DNA of 11,546 bases from Desulfonema limicola (GTDB lineage: Bacteria; Desulfobacterota; Desulfobacteria; Desulfobacterales; DYRC01), in the NCBI GenBank assembly GCA_020718925.1, contig DYRC01000116.1, forward strand, positions 1 to 11,546. The letters are read 5' to 3'. The first letter of the stretch is position 1; the number at the start of each line of letters is the position of its first letter. The notes under the pieces are model-generated. The model worked only from the letters and a program-made list of their open reading frames with translations, ran no database searches and was not told the origin of the DNA. Shown here piece by piece: positions 1 to 6,806 of this stretch. Made by a program: the position numbers and the translations under genes.

Positions 1-2715
1 ATCGCCTTTGCCGGACCGTTGTCCGGCACGGGCAAAACCGTAGGACAATCTTATACTCAGGGAATAGAACTGTATTTGGAAGAAATCAATACCAAAGGGG
101 GAATCAAAGGAAAAAAAATTGTCTTAGACCGGTTTGACGATCAGAACGATAATATAAAAGCCATAGAAGCAGCATTGGAAATAGCCAAGCAGAATAAAGC
201 GGTGGCGATTATCGGACACTGGTACAGCTCCTGCTCTATCAGCGGCGGAGAAATTTATAAAGAATACGGAATCCCGGCAGTTTCCGGTTCCACCAACATC
301 AGAGTAACTCAGAATAACAAATGGACATTCAGAGCCACGTTTGACGATAATCTGCAAGGACGGTTTATTGCAAATTATGTACATAAAATTTTAAAAAGCG
401 ACAAGGTCAGTATTATTTATGAAGATGTTATTTACGGAGCATATCTTGCCCAAGTATTTGAAGAAACGTTGAAAGCATCAGATGTTGAGATAAAGTACAA
501 ACGTCAGTTCAGAACAACGGATCAGAATCTGGATCAGACACTGCAAAAAATTGTTGATGAATTAAAAACCATAGACAATCCCGGAATTATCTTTTTGGCA
601 GCGCATTCATCCGAAGGCGTGAAGCTTGTCAGATTGATAAAGGACGCGGGCATTAAAAATCTTCTGATAGGACCTGACGACTTTTCTTCGCAGACATTCA
701 TAGAAGGCTTTGATTCATATCCGAAAGAAATACTTAATCCCGGTTATTATTCAAATGATATTTATGTTTCAGCGCCGCTGATATTTGATACAGCCAATGC
801 AAAAGCCCATCGCTTCAGAGAAGCCTATAAACTAAAATATCATGAAGAACCGGACTGGATTGCCGCGTATGCGTATGATTCTGCCATGCTGATTATCGAA
901 GCAATAAAAAAATCGGCTTTTCAGGGAACTCAGACCACATTAAAAGAAGATAGAAAAAAAATCAGAGATTATCTTGCACACATTGACGCGGTTTCCAAAG
1001 CGATTGAAGGAACTACGGGGCTGATTTATTTTGATGAAAAAAGAAACTCAAACAGAGCGATTTCAATGGGGGTATATAAAAATAAAAATATTGTCTCTGC
1101 GTTGATTCAGCTTCAGCCTATCCGTCAGCCTCACGCGATTCCCGATTTTGAAGCAGAGGTTGCTGACGATTGCATTCTGCTGATTGACGGAAAATATATG
1201 TATAAAACCAATGTGGTTTACACCGGCATAGAAATCAATGACATCAGCGATCCTGATTTTAACAAATCCATATATAAAATGGACTTTTTTATATGGTTCC
1301 GCTATCAGGGCGATTTCAATCCGCAGGAAATCGAGTTTCTCAACAGCGCGGAGTCTGTCCGCTTAGGTTCTCCGCTGATTAATGAAACCTACGACAAAAT
1401 TCACTATGATTTATATCAGGTGAAGGGAAGTTTTAAGGCTGATTTTATTACTGACGGCTATCCTATTGATAAACACATACTGGGCATCAGCTTCCGCCAT
1501 CGCGCCCTGACCCGCAATAACCTGATTTATGTAACGGATATACTGGGCATGGAATTGAAAAAATGGGAACCATCATCTGAAAAACTGAAAAAAACCAAAG
1601 TTCTCAGCCCCAGATACGGGTGGGAAATCAGTCGCTACTGGTTTTTTCCTGATACATCGGAAAAGATTTCACTAGGCAATCCGAAATATATCGGTCTGCC
1701 GGGGGAATTGGTGGAATATTCCCGATTCAATGCGTGTATTCTGGTTGAAAAGAGTGCTTTCACGTTAAGAAGAGTCCTTCCGTTCAGAAAATCCTGCTAT
1801 CTGACAATATTCAGTTCTGTGGGATTTATACTGCTGATGATTTTTGGCAGAATGAAAATTTCCGAACGATATTCAAAATCGTTATGGTTTATCCGAACAG
1901 CGATGTTATTTGGTATCTTAGTGTCCGCCGAAGCTGCAATATTCCCATTGATTATAAATACAAACGCATATCGTGTGCAGATTATGGTGATGACCTTTGA
2001 TATATTATGGTGGGTCATATCTGCAATACTTCTCAATTCAGCTTTGGAACACTTTTTATGGGTCTCAATTGAAAAGAAAAGCGGCTATATGATCCCGAAG
2101 ATTCTACGCAGATTTGTTGCGTTTATTATTTATATTCTGGCGTTTTTCGGAATCATCGCGTTTGTCTATGATCAGAAAATTACCAGCTTATTAGCGACTT
2201 CCGGAGTGTTTGCGATGGTGATAGGACTCGCAGTTCAGATGAATATTTCAAATCTTTTCTCCGGTATCGCCGTTAATCTGGAAAGACCGTTCCGGATCGG
2301 CGACTGGATAAAAATCGGCAGTTACGAAGAAGGAAAGGTAATTGATATAACATGGCGGACAACGAGAATTCTGACCAGATTTGATAATATTTTAAGCGTT
2401 CCGAATCGTATTGCTTCTGAATCGGTTATCTGGAATTACCATTATCCGACCGATGTTTATCGCCTATCATTTCCTGTACAAACAGATACTGAACATCAGC
2501 CTGAAAAACTTGAAAAGATTTTATCAGAAACACTTATGACGATAGATGGAATTTCGGAATATACGATCCGGTTTCAGGGAATCGTTAATAAGTTAGCTGA
2601 ATATTGGATAACATTTTCTGTAAAAGATTATGAAAAAAAAGACATTTACAATAATCTGGTTTGGAAAATGGTCTGGACGCGCTTAAACGAAGCGGGGATC
2701 ATTCATCGCCAATAA
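1..2715 (+). CDS. Chimeric ligand-gated channel: type I periplasmic binding domain + pLGIC-like beta domain + MscS channel (5' partial)
   Basis: The reading frame is open from base 1, and the first residues (IAFAGPLSGTGKT) already read as the beginning of a branched-chain-amino-acid-type binding protein. The true start and signal peptide therefore lie left of the window; the TTG at 19 is not the start. Numbering from that TTG, residues 1 to about 370 form a Peripla_BP_6 domain. Residues about 383-593 form a beta-rich domain with GIEINDIS, IWFRY and YPIDKHIL (481-488), which recall the pro/Cys-loop of pentameric ligand-gated channel extracellular domains. Likely membrane helices are near 594-610, 623-646, 655-675, 699-717 and 722-750. 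The last leads into a clear MscS module (ATSGVFAMVIGLAVQ at 726 onward, then ERPFRIGDW). Known MscS proteins release ions and solutes on membrane tension. I infer an inner-membrane channel whose gating is tuned by a periplasmic ligand. The ligand is unknown. The binding and MscS domains are secure; the middle domain is less so. Confidence 0.85.
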   Translation: MAFAGPLSGTGKTVGQSYTQGIELYLEEINTKGGIKGKKIVLDRFDDQNDNIKAIEAALEIAKQNKAVAIIGHWYSSCSISGGEIYKEYGIPAVSGSTNIRVTQNNKWTFRATFDDNLQGRFIANYVHKILKSDKVSIIYEDVIYGAYLAQVFEETLKASDVEIKYKRQFRTTDQNLDQTLQKIVDELKTIDNPGIIFLAAHSSEGVKLVRLIKDAGIKNLLIGPDDFSSQTFIEGFDSYPKEILNPGYYSNDIYVSAPLIFDTANAKAHRFREAYKLKYHEEPDWIAAYAYDSAMLIIEAIKKSAFQGTQTTLKEDRKKIRDYLAHIDAVSKAIEGTTGLIYFDEKRNSNRAISMGVYKNKNIVSALIQLQPIRQPHAIPDFEAEVADDCILLIDGKYMYKTNVVYTGIEINDISDPDFNKSIYKMDFFIWFRYQGDFNPQEIEFLNSAESVRLGSPLINETYDKIHYDLYQVKGSFKADFITDGYPIDKHILGISFRHRALTRNNLIYVTDILGMELKKWEPSSEKLKKTKVLSPRYGWEISRYWFFPDTSEKISLGNPKYIGLPGELVEYSRFNACILVEKSAFTLRRVLPFRKSCYLTIFSSVGFILLMIFGRMKISERYSKSLWFIRTAMLFGILVSAEAAIFPLIINTNAYRVQIMVMTFDILWWVISAILLNSALEHFLWVSIEKKSGYMIPKILRRFVAFIIYILAFFGIIAFVYDQKITSLLATSGVFAMVIGLAVQMNISNLFSGIAVNLERPFRIGDWIKIGSYEEGKVIDITWRTTRILTRFDNILSVPNRIASESVIWNYHYPTDVYRLSFPVQTDTEHQPEKLEKILSETLMTIDGISEYTIRFQGIVNKLAEYWITFSVKDYEKKDIYNNLVWKMVWTRLNEAGIIHRQ

Positions 2716-2722
2716 AAAAAGC

Positions 2723-2750
2723 TTGACCCTCTCATTTTTTTATATGATAA
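2723..2750 (+). promoter_or_regulatory. Possible weak promoter ahead of ectC
   Basis: TTGACC (2723-2728) and TATGAT (2743-2748) resemble -35 and -10 boxes, but the spacer is only 14 nt, shorter than the usual 16-18. It lies in the 72-nt gap after the MscS chimera and could let ectC be transcribed separately. No convincing terminator hairpin is visible in this gap, so read-through from upstream is equally possible. Confidence 0.22.
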
Positions 2751-2787
2751 ACGACAAAAAAAAACAGAATAAAGGAAACGGTGGAAA

Positions 2788-3168
2788 ATGATAGTCAGGC
2801 ATTTGGATCAGATTATCAACACAGATCGGGATGTTGACTGGGGAAACGGCAAGAGCCGCAGATTTCTGTTGGAAAAAGACGGTACCGGATATTCCCTTAC
2901 AGATACGATTATCAATGCCGGTAGCGAATCGTTATTGGAGTACAAAAACCACATTGAAACCTGCTATTGTATTGAAGGAGAAGGCGAAGTGGAGTCTGAC
3001 GGACTTGTTTATCCCATCCGCGCCGGCTCAATGTACGCGCTTGATAAACATGACAAACATTATCTGAGAGCAACGACAACCATGCGGCTTGTCTGTGTAT
3101 TCTCGCCTCCTTTGAAAGGGAATGAATCGCATAATCTTAACAATAACAATATATCTTCAGCCTATTAA
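2788..3168 (+). CDS. ectC: L-ectoine synthase EctC
   Basis: Cupin-fold, iron-dependent enzyme (EC 4.2.1.108) that cyclises N-gamma-acetyl-L-2,4-diaminobutyrate to ectoine, a cytoplasmic compatible solute. The 126-aa product has the family's normal length (about 130). It shows the classic opening MIVRHLDQIINTDRDV, the YKNHIETCYCIEGEGEVE strand and the ALDKHDKHYLRA segment. The three iron ligands are present by alignment from memory: Glu57, Tyr83 and His91 (E57/Y85/H93 in characterised enzymes). The ATG at 2788 is preceded by AAAGGA (2771-2776) and GGTGG. No ectA or ectB is in the window: the gene lies between two channel chimeras, 72 nt after one and 18 nt before the other. The C-terminal tail (HNLNNNNISSAY) is Asn-rich and not conserved. 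It may work with ectAB elsewhere or be a solitary EctC. Confidence 0.95.
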   Translation: MIVRHLDQIINTDRDVDWGNGKSRRFLLEKDGTGYSLTDTIINAGSESLLEYKNHIETCYCIEGEGEVESDGLVYPIRAGSMYALDKHDKHYLRATTTMRLVCVFSPPLKGNESHNLNNNNISSAY

Positions 3169-3186
3169 ATATATCAGGAGAATATT

Positions 3187-4791
3187 ATGACATCCGAACA
3201 TGGCAGTATCCGATTTAAAAAAATCTTATTTGTCTGCCTTGTTATCTTTTTGTGCCAGTTCTCTGATTCTGATGTTCAGGCATCGAATCTTCCCAAATCG
3301 CTTACAACCGCCACTTATAGCTGGAGACCGTTTATCTATGAAGAAACCGGCACAAGTATTCGGACATATACAGGGCTGGATTTACGTTTAGCCACGCTTA
3401 TTTTCAGGAAAATAGGCGTAGAACTTAAATGCGCTGAAGAAATGAGCTGGGATAAACTGCTGACCGAATTGAAAGAGGGGGAAAAAGATATTGTCATATC
3501 TGCTCTGCCGAACCCGGAGCGATTTGAATATGCTTATTATTCGGATATATTCCGTTCATCTGCCAATGTTTTGTATGTTCGCAAAGGGGGGGGCAGAAAG
3601 TATAAAATGGCTGATGACCGGGATATGCTGATGATGTTTAAAGAAAAATCTTTCCGACTGGGCGTTGTCGAGGGATATTCCTACGGCGATGTGCAGATTG
3701 ACAAATATATAAGCGATCCCGCCAATTCATCACAGATTGTTCGGACTCAGAATGACGAATCTCTGTTTCATATTCTTCAAAAAGGCGATATTGACGGTTT
3801 TCTGATTGATCAGATTGTAGGGGCGGATATTGCTTATAAAAAACGTCTGAGATATATTGCAGATGAATATCCGATGACCATCAGTCAACTCCCTTATTAT
3901 GTGATATTCAGCAAAAAAACGACAAACCCCGAACTGGTGAAAGAATTTAATCACAGTCTGGCGCAGATCAAAGCATCCGGCGAATACAGCAAGCTTGTTC
4001 AGGAATATTTATTTCCTGTTCTGCTGGGATTTACCACAGGTCAGCCATGGTTTTTTTTTGTTGAACTGGCAGGCGTCATCTGTTTTTCTCTGTCGGGAAT
4101 TTTGCTTGCGAAAAAAGATGGCTATGACATCACCGGCGCGCTTGTTTTAGCGGCTATGCCCGGAGTCGGCGGCGGAATTGTCCGGGATCTGATTGCCCGC
4201 CGGGAACATCTTGGGATTCAGAAGGCGCCGGAGTATCTGATTGCCGTAATTTTCACCGTTCTTCTTGCTTATGTTGTCATCAATATCAATGAAAAACTGA
4301 AAGTCAGAAAAGCATCTTCGCCCTTTCTGACAAAAGTTCAAGGGGGGATTGAGCGGATTCCGTTTAATGCTATTGTCGAAATATTGGATGCACTGGGCTT
4401 GTCAACGCTTTCTATTATCGGCGTGGTAGTTGCTTTGGAAACAAAGAGTTACCCGTTATGGCTGTGGGGTCCTCTGTTTGCTGCGATTACCAGCGCGGGA
4501 GGCGGTGTTATGAGAGATATTGTAAGAGGCGATTTCAGCCACCCCAGCCTGAAAGGATCATTTTACCCTGAAATTGCGCTGATATGGGGATTTATTCTTT
4601 CCGTATTCCTCCTGTGGTATTCAAATCGGCTCAATTATTATCCGAATGAAATTTTTGCGGCAGTGATGACGGTGATCGCGGGTTCTTTTATTATGCGAAT
4701 ACTGGCAGTGTTATTTAAATGGAGAGTCGCCCCTTTCTGCGATGACGGAACGAATAAATTCTGCATCCTGAATGACGAAAAAAAGAGTTGA
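3187..4791 (+). CDS. Solute-binding domain (SBP_bac_3) fused to a TRIC-type cation channel
   Basis: A 534-aa chimera. Residues 1-32 form a signal peptide (RFKK, then hydrophobic ILFVCLVIFLCQF, cleavage near VQA-S). Residues about 38-276 form a type II periplasmic binding domain of the amino-acid family: YTGLDLRLA (61-69), and NPERFEYAYYS (109-119), where the Arg is the usual carboxylate-binding residue. Residues about 288-510 form a bacterial TRIC (UPF0126) channel made of two repeats, each with the hallmark glycine motif: GGGIVRD (328-334) and GGGVMRD (438-444). TRIC proteins are trimeric monovalent-cation channels. With the binding domain outside, the design recalls ionotropic glutamate receptors, so I infer a ligand-gated K+/Na+ channel in the inner membrane. 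AGGAG (3176-3180) sits 6 nt before the ATG. The coding sequence contains an 8-G tract and a 9-T tract. The ligand cannot be read from sequence. Confidence 0.88.
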   Translation: MTSEHGSIRFKKILFVCLVIFLCQFSDSDVQASNLPKSLTTATYSWRPFIYEETGTSIRTYTGLDLRLATLIFRKIGVELKCAEEMSWDKLLTELKEGEKDIVISALPNPERFEYAYYSDIFRSSANVLYVRKGGGRKYKMADDRDMLMMFKEKSFRLGVVEGYSYGDVQIDKYISDPANSSQIVRTQNDESLFHILQKGDIDGFLIDQIVGADIAYKKRLRYIADEYPMTISQLPYYVIFSKKTTNPELVKEFNHSLAQIKASGEYSKLVQEYLFPVLLGFTTGQPWFFFVELAGVICFSLSGILLAKKDGYDITGALVLAAMPGVGGGIVRDLIARREHLGIQKAPEYLIAVIFTVLLAYVVININEKLKVRKASSPFLTKVQGGIERIPFNAIVEILDALGLSTLSIIGVVVALETKSYPLWLWGPLFAAITSAGGGVMRDIVRGDFSHPSLKGSFYPEIALIWGFILSVFLLWYSNRLNYYPNEIFAAVMTVIAGSFIMRILAVLFKWRVAPFCDDGTNKFCILNDEKKS

Positions 4792-4797
4792 AAAAGC

Positions 4798-6141
4798 ATG
4801 ATAAAAATACTTGAACTCCGGGTATTCCGGCATCATATTGATATTACATATCAGGTGGGAACATGTCATTTTTCCACAAAAATTTTTTACCACGATGTGA
4901 ATCTTGATGATCTGAGTGCAAGATATTCACCGGATAGTCTTCGTCAGATATTCTGCCATATCGCGCTGTTTGAGGGGCTGAAATATTGTTCGGTTTTTCC
5001 TGCTGTCTATGATCTTACTGCCATATCGGATGGATTATTTCCTGATTCGATAACGCTTTTCACACATACCTATCAGTATGCCTATACTCAGAATATGTAT
5101 GAAAACAATGTCAGCAGCTACAACGGACCTGAGATGCTCACGCATAACCTCGGTATCTGTAATCCGATAACGCCGGAATATCAATCAGATATTGTCTTGG
5201 CAGGTAACGGCGGCGGGAAAGACAGCTTTTTGTCTATGAAAATATTGGAGGAAAGCGGACTGCCTTTTTCATCGTTTCAGTGGGCGCGTTCGGAGTACGG
5301 AAGATTTGAATATCAGCATAAAATTTCTTCCGGACTTCTCAAGCATTTGCAGCCTCGTGAGATTCATCGGGTATCCATCTATGATGATTTTACGGACGGA
5401 ACTTATGTGAAGCTTTATTATCCCGAATTGTCCGGCGCATTTACTCTCGGAACGCCTGAATGTATATTTGAAGCATTACCGATCATTTTAGACAAAGGCT
5501 ATCGGTATCTGTGTTTCGGAAATGAAAAAAGCTCGGATGTCGGGAATTTTTACTGGGCGGAAATTGGGCGCGAGGTCAATCATCAGTGGGTAAAAAGTTA
5601 TGATGCTGAGACGCTGTTTGATTCATTCATTCATAACCGCCTGATACGCAATTTCCGCTATTTCAGCATTCTCAAGCCCATTTATGATTTTCGTATTTTT
5701 AACCGAATCGGACGCTATCCCAACGCGTTGCCGGATATGCACTCCTGCAATATAGATAAGCCCTGGTGTAAGAAGTGTCCGAAATGCGCGTATGTCTGGC
5801 TGGGGTATTTGGCTAACTTTGATCCGGAAGCGGTAAAAAAAGTATTTGGTGATACCAATCCCTTTGACGATCCCGATCTTTTGCTTTATTATAAGCAACT
5901 GCTTGGTATTGAAAGCCATAAATCTTTTGAATGTGTCGGCACTGTTGACGAATCACGGTTTTTTATGAAAAAATGTTCGGATAAAGGGCTGCAAGGCAAA
6001 GCCATCACGATATTCAAAGAAGAAATTTTATCCAAGCTGAATCTGAATTGGGCGGAGATTGAAAAAAAATATGACACTGTTGATTATTTCAGGCATAATA
6101 TCCCTGATACTCTTTTTACGAAAATGAAAGAGTATTTTTAA
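4798..6141 (+). CDS. murL: MurL-like PP-loop protein (UDP-MurNAc-L-Ala-L-Glu epimerase family)
   Basis: A 447-aa soluble protein, typical length for MurL. A nucleotide-binding PP-loop, GNGGGKDS, lies at 136-143. Further conserved-looking elements are GNEKSSDVGN (241-250), NHQWVKSYDAETLFDSF (261-277), a Cys cluster CNIDKPWCKKCPKC (317-330, Cys317/324/327/330, possibly metal-binding) and FECVGT (378-383). From memory this order matches MurL, the ATP-dependent enzyme of Xanthomonas that epimerises the terminal L-Glu of UDP-MurNAc-L-Ala-L-Glu to D-Glu for peptidoglycan synthesis. In Xanthomonas it works with MurD2, which is not in this window. The ATG lies 6 nt after the TRIC chimera's stop, and the stop abuts the next ATG, so translation is probably coupled. 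A role linking cell-wall precursor supply to osmotic channels is inference. Another ATP-pyrophosphatase activity of the same fold remains possible. Confidence 0.68.
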   Translation: MIKILELRVFRHHIDITYQVGTCHFSTKIFYHDVNLDDLSARYSPDSLRQIFCHIALFEGLKYCSVFPAVYDLTAISDGLFPDSITLFTHTYQYAYTQNMYENNVSSYNGPEMLTHNLGICNPITPEYQSDIVLAGNGGGKDSFLSMKILEESGLPFSSFQWARSEYGRFEYQHKISSGLLKHLQPREIHRVSIYDDFTDGTYVKLYYPELSGAFTLGTPECIFEALPIILDKGYRYLCFGNEKSSDVGNFYWAEIGREVNHQWVKSYDAETLFDSFIHNRLIRNFRYFSILKPIYDFRIFNRIGRYPNALPDMHSCNIDKPWCKKCPKCAYVWLGYLANFDPEAVKKVFGDTNPFDDPDLLLYYKQLLGIESHKSFECVGTVDESRFFMKKCSDKGLQGKAITIFKEEILSKLNLNWAEIEKKYDTVDYFRHNIPDTLFTKMKEYF

Positions 6142-6750
6142 ATGAACTGGAGCGTTTTCTTTTCAACTTTCGGGGTGTTGTTTATTGCCGAATTAGGCGA
6201 TAAAACACAACTGGCGGTGATTACTCAGACCTGCAAATATCGCTGTCCTTTTCCGGTATTTCTCGGCACAAGCCTTGCATTGACGCTGGTTACAGCATTA
6301 GGCGCAGCCGGGGGACAGGTCATCGGGCATTTTATTCCGACTGAAATTATCCGCACAGTTGCCGCAATGGGATTTGTCATTATGGGCGGACTGATGTTTA
6401 CAGAAGCTGCTCAATCAGATACACAGGAATCCGAATGCGCCTGCGAAATTGATGTATCAGATGAATCCCCGCAGTGGAATTGGAAAGCCTTCAGTTCCAC
6501 CCTGACATTGCTTTTTTTTTCCGAACTTGGCGATAAAACACAGCTTGCCGTATTAGGACTTGCCAGCAGAGAAGGGCAGCCCTGGCTGGTATTTGCCGGA
6601 GGCGCGTTGGCATTGATTGCGGTTACGGCGTTAGGCGTTATCGGCGGGCAGCAGTTATGCAGGCTGATTCCTGAGAAAATATTGCTGAAAGTTTCAGCGG
6701 GCGTGTTTGTGGTGATGGGGATTGTGATAGGAATAGTACCCGGAAGATAA
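6142..6750 (+). CDS. TMEM165/Gdt1-family Mn2+/Ca2+ transporter
   Basis: A 202-aa membrane protein made of two homologous halves (UPF0016), the usual bacterial form. Each half carries the family motif ExGDKT: ELGDKT at 17-22 and ELGDKT at 128-133, whose acidic residues form the cation site. Hydrophobic segments cover about 5-28, 38-60, 68-88, 118-140, 148-172 and 180-200. A short hydrophilic linker (about 89-113) is acidic and holds a Cys-Ala-Cys. Bacterial members such as MneA export Mn2+; eukaryotic ones exchange Ca2+ or Mn2+ for protons. The ATG directly follows the TAA of the MurL-like gene (TAAATG), so translation is likely coupled. This is the last gene of the + strand unit, before a convergent hairpin. 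A 9-T tract (6512-6520) lies at the start of the second motif. Confidence 0.93.
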   Translation: MNWSVFFSTFGVLFIAELGDKTQLAVITQTCKYRCPFPVFLGTSLALTLVTALGAAGGQVIGHFIPTEIIRTVAAMGFVIMGGLMFTEAAQSDTQESECACEIDVSDESPQWNWKAFSSTLTLLFFSELGDKTQLAVLGLASREGQPWLVFAGGALALIAVTALGVIGGQQLCRLIPEKILLKVSAGVFVVMGIVIGIVPGR

Positions 6751-6770
6751 AACCTGTGGTCGGATAATTA

Positions 6771-6793
6771 CCCTCCTCCCGGGGGAAGGAGGG
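6771..6793. terminator. GC-rich hairpin between convergent genes
   Basis: CCCTCCT (6771-6777) and AGGAGGG (6787-6793) form a 7-bp stem around a CCCGGGGGA loop. It sits between the Gdt1 gene (+) and the acyl-CoA dehydrogenase (-), where a bidirectional terminator is expected. Neither side has a clear T tract, so it may instead be a small dispersed repeat. Confidence 0.4.
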
Positions 6794-6806
6794 CGTTGAA
6801 AAAGAT

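Noticed and set aside
19..21. TTG as the start of the chimeric channel gene
   Set aside because: The frame is open to base 1, and the six codons before it continue the binding-protein homology (IAFAGP), so the true start is upstream of the window.
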